The translations under genes and the position numbers were made by a program. From positions 143,804 to 207,803 of the forward strand of contig PYSS01000070.1 of NCBI GenBank assembly GCA_003049465.1: a stretch of DNA of 64,000 bases, given 5' to 3'. Shown here one piece after another: positions 35,836 through 49,332 of this stretch (positions are counted from its first letter, which is position 1; every line of letters begins with the position of its first letter). This DNA comes from Magnaporthiopsis rhizophila (taxonomy: Eukaryota > Ascomycota > Sordariomycetes > Magnaporthales > Magnaporthaceae). The notes under the pieces are model-generated. The model was given only the letters and a program-made list of their open reading frames with translations. It was not told the DNA's origin and did no database searches.

Positions 35836-38800
35836 ACCGGAGAGGGGACTCCTTTTTTCATGTTTTTCGTCTTGAGGGATGTATGGCTTCCAAACAAGAA
35901 GGCCTCATCCCTAGCAGGCTTATAAGGCTCGCAATATCTCACATTTTTATTAAAGAGTGCTTGTCCTCAATATACCCCATATCCTGTGTCCAACTACATA
36001 CGTTTTGATTCTCTTTTTTTTCATCTTCTTTTTTTTATTATCAATGCTTCTTCGCATCTCGGCATCAGATCACAGCATGTTTCATGGAGGAAGGCGAACA
36101 GGGAACCACTCAGTCCTTTGCTCATCTGTTACGATATCTCCATTTCCACATATACAGTTGGAAGACAATAGGGTTGGGCTATTTTTTTTTCTCCCTTATT
36201 GGGGCGTTCTCATCTATCCTCCTTTTTTTAATCTTCAAAGTATTGCCCCTTCCTAGGTTGGCTCCCTGTTTTGCTGAAAACGGGGGACCTTTTTTTTATG
36301 ATGGCCACGTCACGTCCTCTTACGTTCATGAATATTTTCCCCACGCGGACACTTCTACATACAAATTCTTCTTTTTTTTTTCGTGTTATCAGCGAGATGG
36401 TTCAACGGGCGTTGCAGATCGTGCTTCGCCAACCCTTCTGATATGGCGATGATCGATCTTTTCTTTGGTCTTGATACGATGGTGCATGTAATGATAGCAA
36501 CAAGTAAGTAGTCCAGTGAGGAAGAAGGGAAGTCAACGGCAGAATCCCTGGCACAAACCGAAGATATAAGCCGAACACCCGATCAAAAGCACGACATCTT
36601 GACTGCCCTTCTTGGCTCCAACCGGTGAACGTCGTGGAAGACGTCTAGGGACTTGAGCCACCTCCTCCAATAGTAATAAAAGCAAGTTTGCTCCCACCAC
36701 CCGGTGATCAAAAGTCAGGCTACCAGGGGCATTCTTTCTTCCTCCTCGGGCTGTGAATACGCGACAACGAGCAATCGCATGCACTCCCTTTCAAGGCAGG
36801 GTCTAGGCTGCTCTTTTGCGGCCTAGCTCACTCGCTTGGGTGAGCAAGCGTGCGTGGCCGACCAATGGCGATATGTCCGGATTTGGGATGAGACCGGCAA
36901 GTGCCGGTGACAGGAACCGGATCTCGATGTGATAGCCCAACTGCCGGCGTCTCGAACCGTAAGTGGGCGTGAAATGCTTGTTTGCGTCTTGGTGTGTGCG
37001 CTAAGAGGTCAAGCGTAAACCAGACAACTGGGCGAGACGCATCGAGATGCATCTTTGCCTGCAGAATCATGATTTTTCCTTGCATCACTCTAGCTTGGCT
37101 ACCTATTCTGTATGCAGGGAGCCAAATGAGGAAGCCGCCCATATGATGGTATATTTGCCATAATCATCACCAGATGATTAGGGCAAATATTTTCAACTGC
37201 AAGTCGGGACGACTTTGACGCCCCATGAGCGGAAAGGCGGCAGGGGAATTTCGTTTCCCCATACATACCTACCCACAGACCAGACACCTATCGCTCAGCA
37301 GGCTTCTTTTCAGATCGATTGCCGCTCACAACGAAGCTTTGGCCTCTATTCGATTCTTGGGAAGGCCCTAGGCCAATAGGAGACCAAGCAAATTGCCGGA
37401 GGTCCCGTAACAGTCAAGACCAACCTTATCCGGCAAGACTGCCCTCCTCGAATCCAGCCATTTTCAGCTTCATGGCAGTTGAAACCGGGAAGATATGCAG
37501 CTAGGAGGCATGGGGGCGGGTAAAAAGGATCGCGCTTACCAAGGAGACCGAAGCGAGATGGGAGGGGTGCATCCTCTCTGGACGGCTCTGCCGCGGTTAA
37601 CATCCGCGTCTTCACCACATCGCGCATCCCCCCCCACTCGCTACGGTCGCGCCTCTTTGGCCCGAAAGTGCTGACGACGTCTTACTTTGGCTCGGCAACG
37701 GAGCTCGGCAGCAGACTCGGGGAGGAAACATGGGCCATGACAACTGGTGACCTTGCCCGCAGAGCTCTGCCGCCCTCGTCAGCCGAGATGGCAGTAGAAA
37801 GGGATGGGTTCCGTAAGCCCCCATGTCTTCCAAAGCGTCTGCGGGCCAGAACGCGGCCAGCCAATGTCGGGAGACACTCAATTGTGTTCCGCATCTGAGC
37901 GGCATGTTGGCTAGACCGGTCCGATCACGGGTTGTGGTTGCGGGGAGTGGAATAGAGACGGATAATTAGCAGGCGATAGGGTCGGCACAAATCCTCTCCG
38001 AGCGGGAAGCGGCCAGAAAAGGAGACCAGCTCGCCGTTGAGACACGGCACAACAGGCGATAGCAGCCACGGTTGATTTTTTTTTTTTTTTCTTTCTCCCC
38101 TACACCGTGTCGTCGCATTCTTCATGCAATAGCATTCGCTTCCCATCCAGTATGGACGGTCAAATTCGGCGGGCATATTACTCCTGGGAAGCCTATCGCA
38201 TCAGCCACTTCTGGAGAGTTGTGAACTTGATTGTTTGTGCGGCGGCGAAAACGGGGCGGGTAGCCAGATGGCCAAGGCCGCGATCGGCGGGCAGGCGTGG
38301 CTGTTGCTCGTGCTGGCTAAATCGGTGCGTGATGCACGGTTACGATATGGGGTAGCATTTTGCGCACCGCCCCGGCCGTGATTTTCCCTGGACCAGAGTG
38401 TGCGGGCGAGAGAGAATTGGAGGAAAGCACACCAGCTGCAGGCGACCGGATGGTTTCGACGGCCTGGCGCAGCCACCCTCTTCTGGAGGACCAGTGTCGG
38501 ATGGCAAGATCGCCGGGGAGGTTTCGGTTTGCTGTCACAAGTCCCCTCTTGCAGACACACCCCTCAGGCCCCCTGCCCTTGCCCTCTTGGCGCTGGAAGC
38601 TGAGCCGTCTGCCTGGGTCGGACGGAACGACGGGTGCGGGGTCCGGCGCTTATTTCGAAGTCGTCTGACGCCGTGCTGTGGTGTCCACGCCGAATGGGCG
38701 TTCCCAGGCAGCCAGAGCTAGGGTGCGGGGCTACTAAAAACAAAACACCAAGAGTTGGAAAGGACAAGGGGGCGCACGTGGACGGCACGTTCGCAATAAC

Positions 38801-39345
38801 CTAGAGTCGTCAGATATGGAAAAGAGGAGAAGAAGTGGCGCACCAGTCTCAGCCCAGCAGTCGATAGTGTTTCGTGCTTTCCTTTTTCGAGTCGCAACCA
38901 CGTCGATCGGAGCCGCCCTCTACATAGAACGGGTAGTCGCAATCGAAGGCAGAAGCACAGACAGAAGGTGCGAGGAAGATGCATCTCCCCAATGGAGTGG
39001 ATGGGTCGGTCGGAAATTCTCCGAATACCCGCGACGCGAAAAGATACATAACAATAACAATAACAGTAACATAATAATGATAATTACCCCAACATATAGG
39101 AGGGGATGGGGAGGGCCCGGGGCCCACTGGACCTCACCGTCGCAACAGGCGCGGGCATGTGGGGACGGGTGAGGGGAAGAGTGGCCCGCCGTCTCGCTTG
39201 TCGACAATCCACCACTCGCAAGCCGCCATTCCCCGTCCAGTCAGTCTTCTCGACAGACAGACAGGCGCCTAGGTTAGCGTAGCGTAGCATCAGGGCGCCT
39301 GCGCAGCCCTATAATAAGTAACGGGGAGCCGGGATCAGGCAGGAG

Positions 39346-39349
<4 letters not shown>

Positions 39350-39375
<26 letters not shown>
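39350..39375. repeat. (AC)n microsatellite
   Basis: Perfect CA/AC dinucleotide repeat of about 13 units in gene-free DNA. Confidence 0.85.
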
Positions 39376-39379
<4 letters not shown>

Positions 39380-40292
39380 CCGTCAGATATCAGATTCCAG
39401 ACTGGCAGCCAAGGCCAAGCCGCGTTTCTGCCGACGCCGCTGCGGCCGACCGACGGCGACGATGTTGAAATTCATGGGTGCCCCGGATGGGTGGCAGATC
39501 GTCTCATGGTTTCTCCGGTATTTGAGCCAATCTGATAACTCGAATACGACACAGACAACAACCACGCTCCACCTGCCGCGCCGTTACTTCCCAAGTAGGA
39601 AAAAAAAATGAAAATACAAAATAAAAATAAATAATAAAACCACTAAACCCCAAAAGTTCAAAGCAAAGCCAAACAAAAACCTCCCGACCGGGTGTGTGCA
39701 TCGGAGAAGAGGGAGAGGTGGTCTCCGCAAACGGCCTCGTTTGATAAATATAGTAAACATCAGCGAAAGAAGAGCCGAATATAGCACCGCCGTTGCCGAA
39801 CTGGGCTCCAAGAAGAGGACGAGCTGGAGCGCGTGACCCTATCCATCTTCTCCCATGCGAACACAACCTTCCATTTCTTTCGGGGATTGGTTGAGCTTGT
39901 AAGCCACGAGAGACGATGCATGTTGTGGCTGGTGAGAACATTCTCTACACAATTCGGTTGAAAAAAAAGGCGACCGCTCCGGAGGTGTGCTCCGAGAGGG
40001 TTGCCTTGCAGCCGCTCGAGTGCTAGATACCTACGGCAGGGTGCTAGGCCCTTTCCATGAAACGGTTATTGGTGAAATTTTCTGTTTTTTTTTTTTTTTT
40101 TTTTTTTTTCCCTACTGCCACACGTCTTGGCGTCGGGTATCATACAAGCTTTTCCCGTCATGGACAGGATTTGAACAAGAGAAAAAATATTGAAAAGCCA
40201 AGAGGAGAAAAAAAATTGTGCCAGCTATGCATGAAACTCCAACCTCCCTACGCACCCCAACGGATGATGAACAAGATGATGCCCCGCAAGGC

Positions 40293-40294
40293 AG

Positions 40295-40348
<54 letters not shown>

Positions 40349-40349
40349 N
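40293..40349. repeat. Poly(A) tract ending in an assembly N
   Basis: About 55 As, then C and N at 40349. Homopolymer plus single N suggests a contig join. Confidence 0.85.
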
Positions 40350-40917
40350 TAGAAACAAAAGATAAATAACGCCAACCATATCTCCTATTTCCCCTCTGGG
40401 GATCTCAAGAAAAATATTTCAAACCCAAAGTCCGGAGAAGCCAAGAACGCTTTGTTTGTTGTACACGGTCGGGTCGACCTTGATGAAACAGAATGAGAAT
40501 GAGAAGAGACGCCCGCTCCGGAAGTGAGAGAGAGAGAAAAAAGAAAAAAGATGGCATCGCAACCAGTAAATGAGGCAACTTGGCGTCGAAATGAGGGGCT
40601 AGCTTGCCCTGGAACAGCAGATTGGCCCGATCTGCTCCCTGCCTTTCGGAAAGGCCCCCAGGGATGGCCCTGGCAGAAAATCAAGCGGCTTTCCTGAAAT
40701 GGCATCCCGACGCCGGAATGAGTTGACAACCTCTCTTATATTGGGGTCCCGGACCGACTCGTGTTTCTCGTTTTCCGGCGTGGGAGGTATAGGATAAATG
40801 GATGGTGGATGGCCTTCGGATTGCCTCGTTTCCTTTTGACGGCATGGTAAAACCCACTGGAACTTAAAAAAGCAAAAGAAAAAAAAAAAGGAAGAAAGAG
40901 AATGCCGGGCAGATCTT

Positions 40918-42658
40918 TTACTCGTTATTTCGTGGACGCATAGATCCGCCACTCCGCGTCGCGCCACCTGGTGAATCATCCTTCCGGTCCGGTTCGGGTG
41001 CTGTAGAGTGATACTGTATCGTTCTGGGCGATGGCTCTTCCGAGAGCAACGACGAGACGGAATGGGGCCCGCTGCGTGCTTGTGGCGCCTGCGGTGGTGG
41101 AGGAGGGTGATGTTGCTGTGGTTGCTGCTGCTGCTGTCGTGATGACTCCCCAGACATGTCGCCTTCCCTCGCGCTCGAAGGTGCTGATGAGTATGCAGGC
41201 GACATGCCGCCATACCCGTGTCCTCCCGCTTGGTCGTGTCTCCCGCTGCCGCCTCCATTGCCGCGCCCTGAAGGTCGATATAGAGAAAGATCGCTCCGCT
41301 GCCGCGAGTGTCCGCGCCTTCGACCAGCGGCCGAGGTTGAGCTGTGCACAAACGGCGGCGACCTGAGTCTCTGTTGTGTGCTCGGCGGCGGCGGCCCCGG
41401 TATCGGTCCCGTTGCCTTCCGTTTCCGCTGCGGAGATTCCCCGACCGATGCCGGTTTTTCTTTGCGTAGACAAAGGAAAATTAGCCCGGACCAAAAAGCA
41501 AAAAACAAAAACCGCATAATAGTGCATCAGGAGGGCAGAGGAAAGGGTGTGTTCCCCTCAAGAGCGTGTTCTGGCTTTGGACGAACCCGAGGGCGTGGCC
41601 GGCTGATTCGAGCCGCCCGATGCGGCCTGGCTCGCCGGCGGATGCCAGTGGTGGAAGTATATCGAGGGTGAGGACTGGGCCTGTTCGCTTTGCTGGTGCG
41701 CCGCCGCCGCTCCGGCGTGTGGCGGCTGCTGCGCCCCGCCCGGGCCACCGCCGCCACCCGGTGGTGGTACGTTGGTGTTCAGTGCTGGGAGGTTTGAGGC
41801 ACCGTGGGGCTGGGCCCGAGTCCCGGGGATGCTGTAGCCACGAGGTCTGGCAGGGGAGCCGGGAGGGTGGCTGCTGAATGAGCCGTGCGGGCCCTGGATC
41901 GAGCCAGGGGTCGGAGGAATGCCACCTGAGGGCTGGTACCCACCACCGTAGGGCTGCGACTGCGAGTCTCGCCTGTGCTCGGGGGAGATGTGCCCGGACG
42001 CTGGCGGGAGCTGGGGTGGTTGGTGTGCATGCTGCTGGTGTGACTGCTGCACTTGCGAGTGCATAAACTGGTGTGCCCATTCCAGAGCGGCCTGCGGAAG
42101 CATATTCCCTCCCATACCGGCGAAAACAACGGGCACCATCGGGGGTGGTATGCCACCTTGCAACGACGTCCTGAGAATCTCGTGCTCTGTCCTTCGCTGC
42201 TCGAGCCGCAACGATTCCTGGCGCGTCTTCTCTTCTTCCTGCCTCCTCTTCTCCTCCTCCGCCTTGGCATGGAGCCATGCCCTCATGGACTCGTCAGGGC
42301 CCTGCTGCCACTGCGGAGGAGCCGGAAGCTGACCCAGCGAGGAGCTTTGCTGGTGGACTGGATGCGGCGGTGGCGCAGGAACCTGCTGACCCATCTGGGG
42401 TCCCGCTGGAGGCGGCGGCCCAGCGCCGTGCGGGGGCGGCGGCTGGGCCAAAGTCATGGCCGCCGGCGGTGGCAGGCCACGGTGAGAACCTGACATGGGC
42501 TGGCCGGAGGGACTTGTGGTGCGAGGGATCGCGTGGGACCGTTTTAGGGCCTCGTCCTGATATGTCAAGGGGGGTGAGGGTCGAGACGTGCTTGGCGGAG
42601 TAGGCAGGTCATGGACGGACTTGAAGCCGTAGTGTGCTGGCTGCTTGACGGTGAGCAT
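40918..42658 (-). CDS. Unidentified Pro/Gln-rich protein with central coiled coil
   Basis: I do not recognise a named family. Exons 42658-41587 and 41459-40918 give 537 residues; the junction (GTTCGT donor, CAAAG acceptor, CTAAT branch-like site) makes TCG-G/AA-AAA in frame. The N-terminus MLTVKQPAHYGFKSVHDLPT looks folded or conserved. A Pro-rich stretch follows, then a highly charged helix (AWLHAKAEEEKRRQEEEKTR to RTEHEILRTSLQGG, about 127-170) and a short hydrophobic PPPMVPVVFAGMGGNMLPQA block. The rest is Pro/Gln/His/Ser-rich, with a basic PQRKRK at the exon 2 start that could be a nuclear signal. The composition suggests a transcriptional or scaffold protein, which is inference. It has very long gene-free DNA upstream. 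If unspliced, exon 1 alone would end at 41558. Confidence 0.7.
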
Positions 42659-45600
42659 CTCGTGTGCGCAAGTTTCTGGGTTTTGTGTTTGTGTGGGTGC
42701 GTGTTGGTGGTGGGTAGGGAGGTAAGCTCCAGTGGATGAACGGGGTAGCAGGGCAAGAGAGGCGACGCTGGGTAGGTTTAGCCGTGCTGCGTCTTGAGGT
42801 ACATGGGAACGAGATTGTCACGCCACAGCAAAGCCGGGGAGTGAGGGTGTTTGTGAAGAGGATGAAGTGAGCTAGAGGAGGAAAAGGTTCAGGAAGTATG
42901 GTATGCGCAAGGAGAAGGCCCGAAGCAGACGGGGCGGCTATGTATAGCTATGCAGGTAGGTACCCCAAGAGAAGCAAAGCTGAGCGAGTGTGGTGGGCCC
43001 AAGCAGCTCAGCCAGGATGGGCAGACAGGCTGTTGCGGGAAGTGCCAAAAAACTAGGCAAAGGGGAACCAAAAAAGGGGGTAATCCAGAAAGATTGAGAA
43101 AGAGAATTAAGAGGAGGATAATCAGGAGAATAAGGAGAACTAGCACGACTGACTGGCCATGTCGCCATTAGAGGTACCCATGAGCAAGAAGTAGCAGAAA
43201 GAATGAGGAGGAGCGTGCGAGGGACAGGTGACAGGTATAATAAAGATAAAAAGACGCGCGCACAGGCACGGCAGACGGAGAAGCAAGCTACAAAGGGATG
43301 GGATAGCTGCAGGTAGGAGGCAGGTCGACAGGTGAGGGAGGTAGAGGTAGCTGGTGGGGCACTGGGGCACTTTTTTTTGGGTGGAGGGACAATGGGCGTG
43401 TTAAAGGACGGAAGTGAAGAGGATTAGAAGAAATAATAACCTTTTGACGGAGAAAGCTGGAGGTGGCGGCCAGCTCGAGGTACCTTCGCGGGAGAGGAAG
43501 GCGGCGGCGATGAAAGGAGGCGGGGTGAGCAAACTCTCGTCCTCTCTGGACCAACCATTTCCCTCCTCACAGTGACTGTGCTCCTATATGCAAGACCATG
43601 CTCGCCCCATATGATCCAGACGACTTGAAAGATTGGCTGGTGAGACGGTGCCAGTGCAGGAAAAACCTGTCAGGGAAAACAAGAGAGAGGGTGAGAGGGA
43701 CCGCTCTGCTGCTTTCTGGGCACGAGATGCTTGCTGGTGGTTGGACCGGGATCCTTGAAGAACGCAGTTGAGATCGGGAGGAGGAGCTTATTTGGATTTT
43801 GGAGAGGTATCGAGGCAGGTCAAATAGGTACCTAGACCGACAGGGGAGGGAAGGGAAGCAGGCCGAAGCGGGAAAGAAAGAGAGGAGGGGGAAAAAAAAA
43901 AATAGAAAAAAATTAAAAGCAAGAAAAAAAGAGGGTATGGGATGTAAACGAGTCTCTGGGGCCTTTCTTTTTACCTACACACTCCCACTCGCTTTTTTTT
44001 TCCTTTCTTTTTTGTTGTCGCTTGCCTCTATCGGTTTGTTTCGTTTTGACGCTCTCTTGTTTGTCTCTCTGCTCGATGGTATGTTTCTCTTGTTTTCATA
44101 GGTTCTTTCCTTTTCGCCGGCTGAATTGATTTCTTTCTGGTCTTTCCCTTTTGCACTATTCGGCGGAAGAGGATTCTTCCCTTGCTTTTCTGCCCCTTTT
44201 GCTTGTTTCTTGTTGCTCTTCTGGGATATTTCCCCGGGGGCCTTTTTTCCCAGCCAGACCCGGATTTCCCTTTTAGGGCCTCAAGCAAGACAAAAATGAT
44301 CAAAGGACTGGGGAGGGCGAACAAACTAGTGTGGAGAACATGTGTGCCTTGTTATTTCCAAGCGCGTTTTGAAAACGAGAGATTCCAGGGTTGGGAAGCA
44401 GCTCAAAGGAGTTCGTCAGGCCCTCTGTGCCGACAGGGACAGGCGAGGTGTCCAGCGGTCCGCCCCCGGGAGCAGGCAAGCAAGCAAGCGAGCAAGCAAG
44501 AGTCAAGCCACACCTGGTCCAGCCCAGCCCCTAGCTCGACTCGAAGGAAGCCGCTGGGGTTTGCTGCAGCCGGCGGCGTCGGTGGGGTGTGTGGGTGGCG
44601 TGTGAAAGGCAAGGGAGAGAGAGAGAGACAAGGGAGGTGAGGAGGTCGGGCGGGTGAAAAGAGCAAATTGAGGACGTGCCCCGAGGCCGGGGCTCAGAAG
44701 ACGGTGCGAGCACGGGGACGATGACGAGCCTGGGTGGCAGCAGCAGGTCGGGGTCGGGTCGGGGAGGAAAGAGCTATGTGGGCTTGTGGCGCTATTAAAG
44801 GCGGAAGGAACGGGGTTCCTCCAAAAAAGAAAGCTCGAGCTCGAGGTCGCCCTTTCCCATGACACCGTTACTGGAGGGCTGCTGCGGGGACGATAGGGGC
44901 GTGTGCCGAACGAACGACCTGAGATTGACGCACCTCTTTGGGGCTGTGCCGTGTTTGGGATGCCTGCCCGGGAAGGTACCGAGCTGGCATGGCACGAACC
45001 CTCAAAGAAGGGAAAGAAAACCCAGCAATTGGGAAATTTCGAAACTGAGGCCCTCAAATTACAGCACCAGCATCCCAGCCCGTTCTACCTGGCAGGGCAA
45101 CCGCTGCGAGCGGGTTTATCAAATCCAAAAGGGGACGGGGAGTATGGAGTAGCCAAGGGGTTGACATCTGGCCTGGTCCATCCGACGAGGCCGTCCGTAG
45201 CAATGGCAAGGAAAAGGAGATGGGAAAGCTACAGACTGGGCTTGGCTAGGCTGGCTCCTCCTGTGTCTTTGAGTTGGAGCGTGCTTTGGTTCTGAGGACG
45301 GACGCTGGCTGGCCTGGGCTTTCGGACGTTATTTCAACGACTCGGGACGAGGACAGGGCACGGTAGCTGGGACGGGACGGACGGACCAGAAACAGACCTT
45401 CCCCTACCCAGACAGAAGCAGCCCATGGTATCCAGTCTGTTTCTCACCGCGCGCCATCCTCCCTTCTACTCGCCACCTTTTTTTGCCGTCGGCCGAAACG
45501 GGCAGGCGCTGGCGGCGACCGTGACCGACAGGCAGCAGGGAAGAATAATGATACAATAATAATAATAAACGTGTTAAAGAAAATGCCATGTTTTTTTCTG

Positions 45601-48600
45601 GGCAGCTGGCTGGCTGGACGACTTTCCCAGCGACTTGAGACAGGCTGCAGACGGGGGTGGGTACCTAGTCGGAAAGGGCGTGTGCGTGGTCTGGCGCGTC
45701 TCTTTGTTTCTCTCTCATCCTGTTCATCTTCTGTCCCATGCCCGAACTGGGAAAGCGGGCGACGTGCATACCCTGTCCGATGGTAAGAAGTGGGCTCTGG
45801 CTGGATGCAGGCGGAAACGTTGGCAACGAGAGAGGGGAGCTGCAGCCGGAGGGCGGGTTGTTTACAAGGGGAGGAGTACAAGTAAGGCGGATAGCCAGGC
45901 CGTCCCACGTTGGCTGACTGGCCCTTTTTTTTTTTTTTTTCTTCCCTTGTCTCTCTTCGAGGCTAGTGGCCCCTGCCGTACATAGAAGGCGTCTGGCAGG
46001 CGCCCACCCCCCGGCCGTCTGCACGTCCATTTCATGTGCAGACGACCATGCTAGTGGCTCGGTCGTAGATGCGGATATCGACTAATAAACAGGCCGGGGC
46101 CAACATTTCGGCCTCGGAGGCGCAGGCGATAAAATGCCACGCTGGCCCATCCCCATCATGGAGCTGCGGCCCGGATTCGCTTGCGAGGGAAATCTTGGTT
46201 CCGCTGTCTATGGGAAAGGCAAACTGACCGAAACGCTCCGCATGGACGCACAGTACTAGTGAGATAAAGAAGCAATAATGCTACAAAGTCAAAAAGTATC
46301 ACCATGGGATGCTGCGCTGCAGTTCCTTATCTGGAGCCCTAGCACTAGGAGTGGGACCTAGGTGGTGCGTGCTGCTGCTGTGTCTCGACTGAAACTGGAT
46401 CCGGAATTCGCAAGGTGTTGCAGCTCCCGACGGAGCAGAATCGAGGCAGATCCGACAAGGACAGGGAGGGGGAAAAGAGCTCTTGGTTCTCAACTAGGCT
46501 GTTGCGATCCATGACCTTGCCCTCCCCTTCCTTTATTACTGACTCTCGTCTTGTGTCCGGCTGAGCCTGTCGAGTAATAAATTCCCCTGTGGGTGCAGCC
46601 CGATCGGGAAAGGACCGTGCTGAGTCTTTTTTACCCGCGAGGCGGGGCGGGGGATTTGGAATGTGGTCTCTGATTCTGCGACCAGGAAGTTGCTTCCCAA
46701 TGGGGCAAGTCGACACTCGACGGGACTCAGACCGAGCCCCCCATGTTTTTTTTTTCGGCCGTTCGAGGTCTCGCGTGGCTCTGGTGATATTGTAACCCGC
46801 TCTCAGAATGAGAAATTTGAAGCCACAACGGAAACCCGGATGAAAGAGAGAAAAAAAAAAAAAAGAAGAAGAAAAAGGCGAGGAGACAGGCCACTGAGCA
46901 CGGGCCAGCTGAGAGCGACGACGAGTGAGGGGGGCGTCGCATTCTGTTATTTTAGCGACGGGCCTAGCGATGGTCCGTTTAGGCCTGTAATTGTTTCCAA
47001 TCAAGTGCAAACTGATGCAGGGAGGGAGCGGCTCTGTGTTGAGCTGGGCGTGTGCGTGTGTGTTTTTGTTTACTTTTTTTCCTGTTCGACACGGGTTTTG
47101 CAGCGTCGCATTGCATCTGTCCGTCTGGGGCGTTTGGTATCGCTAAGCTCGGATGTTGTATGTGCTCGCGCGTTTACCTATTCCGTTTTGTGGAATCAGC
47201 TGTTTGAGAGGAAAAGATGGGCGATGGGCTGCAGATTGGATTGGACGTTTGCACACCGTATTACACCGTGTAACAAAACAAGAAGTAAAAAAAAAAAAAG
47301 AGAGAAAAAAAAAGAAACCAACCCAGAAATCTACGCAGTAGCACTGCGCGTGGAGCAGCTGGAACCCGTATCCGCGTCGCCTGCCCAAGCCTTGGCCCGG
47401 ACTTGCCTGCGTCGATCCATCCTACCTCCCAGTTTGGCGCCGGTCGATGAATACCGACATGTTAACGCGTCCGGAGGTATATTACCTCGCGCCTGGGTTG
47501 GAAGGGGGTGGTGTTGCAGCGCCAAGGGTAGCCGCCCGCCGCCGCGGCCAACATGTCGGGAACGACGCAAAGGGCAGGCGTTACAGTGTGGGTAGTGGTG
47601 GCAGCATTTCCACTTCGTGACGGATCCACAGCCAGCCCAGACGGCGATGAACTTGGTCAGCGCGTTCTTGCTCCACCCCATCGAGAAAGGAAAAATAAAA
47701 GAAAAAGCAAAGGAAAAAAAAAAGAGAGACTAGCGGAAAGCAGCCGAGGAGGGAAATACCTGGACGAGGGAGCAAAATCAAGCCAAAAATAAAAGAAAGG
47801 GGACGAATGACAAGTCTACTTACGTTGCATCTGGTCGGGGAACGCACCGAGTTCTAATGTCTGTGGAGAACAAAAAGACCAAAAATCGTTGAGTGTGCGT
47901 GCACATACCACCACCTGTCATAGGGCTGGGTTGCAGTGGGAAAAAAGCTTCCAACAAATTGGGGTTGGGGTTGCCGCGGATGTGACCGAGTCAACGGCCC
48001 ACCAATGAGCCGAGCCCTTTTTCTCTTGTTCTTGTCTCTTCAAGCTAAAGCAAGTTTGGTCCCGCGGCCACCACACCTTGGCGGCAGATTTTAGATTCCA
48101 TCGAGCTTATCCAACCTAGAAAATCTCATCTTCCCCGATCTGGCTGGAGGAGGGGGAGAGCAACGCGCAATCCAAGTGCGTCACCCGGCGTCACCACAAC
48201 ACACGGGGGATTTACCCTCTTCGTTACCTATCTGTCTTGTGTGTGTTTTCTCCCCCCTCCGTCGTACGTAAAACGGCCCACTGAAAGGACCGGCCGTCTC
48301 TTCCCGGTTCGGGTATCTTTCTCGGCAGCTTCACATTCGAACAAAGAGGCGTGAGGATAGGAAAGCGGGGGTGTTCTTTGTGCGCGTGTGTTTGTGTGGG
48401 CCGGCGGGATTTGATAAATCGGAGCGGCCGTGGCCTGTGAGTGAAAGTGGAGTTGCCGTTTTTGGGGCGTGTGCGTTTTTTCTTTCTTTTTTTTTTTTTT
48501 TCTTCTTTTTTTTTCCTCTCGCTATCTCATCTTGTTTCCCACTTCCCTGCTCCGGATTGTTTTCCTTCAGACGCGGGTTGTGGATGCCAAGTGATTCGTT

Positions 48601-49312
48601 CCAATTGAAATGGCTGGGCTGCCTTAAACTGGATGGCGCGAACGGCTTGGACAGGGGGTGGGTGACCTCCCCTGCCCGAGGTGCCGTAGCGTCGTTTCAA
48701 GTTTTGCTGGGGTTGGAAGAGCAAGAGAGGGAGGGAAAGAAAGCGCGGATGCTATTTCCGTCCAGCGGAACGCTTGTGCTGGTGCGTGCGTGCACTTCCC
48801 ACCCATGGTTGGGTCGGCAAGGTGCGCACGCACCAAGGTCCGGAAAACGGGCAAACCACCTCGACAAGAAGAACCGACCGAGTGCGCGCTTGCTGTCGTA
48901 GTCACTTGGGCTGGCCTGCGCCGCACCGACTGCAACCTTGGCCGAGGCTCCTTGAACAAAAAAGTGGGGATCTGCTGGTGGTTGATGTCTTGGACGGGAG
49001 GTTACATCGAACGGCACAGGAAAGAGGAGAACAGAAGTAGAAAAAGACACCACACAACACACACCCACACACACAGGCCGCCGACATGGGCTATCTGTCT
49101 GTGTCTCTGTCTCAACTGTCTGTCGTGTCTCGTAGCAAAAAAGGGACCCGCTCGCTGTAGCTCTGAAGGTGGCTCGACCGTTTTGTCTTGGGCGCACACC
49201 CACGGAATGGCATGGCACGGACGGGAAAATCAGGTGGCAGGGCCCTGAAGTTCGAGATTCTTGGCAGTTGCACATGGCTCTTTTAGAGTTTGTCCTTTTG
49301 CCGCGTGCTGCG

Positions 49313-49332
49313 AGTGTGTGTGTGTGTGTGTG
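49313..49332. repeat. (TG)n microsatellite
   Basis: Run of TG dinucleotides in intergenic DNA, ending near a TCTGTGTGTA stretch. Confidence 0.8.

Larger units (their letters stand above)
35836..40917. other. Gene-poor convergent region (5.1 kb)
   Basis: Lies between the 3' ends of the histidine kinase and Pro/Gln-rich protein genes. Contains T-rich flank (36010-36390), an (AC)n repeat (about 39350-39375), a poly(T) run (about 40084-40109), an A-rich stretch near 39600-39640, and a poly(A) run of about 55 bases (40293-40347) followed by an N. Open frames here are short and domain-free. I see no RNA gene or transposon ends. Confidence 0.5.

Noticed and set aside
37099..39941. Several 60-145-codon frames in the gene-poor region
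   Set aside because: No domain, signal peptide or splice continuity; similar numbers on both strands.
41481..42278. 265-codon alternative minus-strand frame overlapping the Pro/Gln-rich gene
   Set aside because: Shadow frame; the 366-codon frame has better start context, low-complexity logic and an in-phase splice to exon 2.
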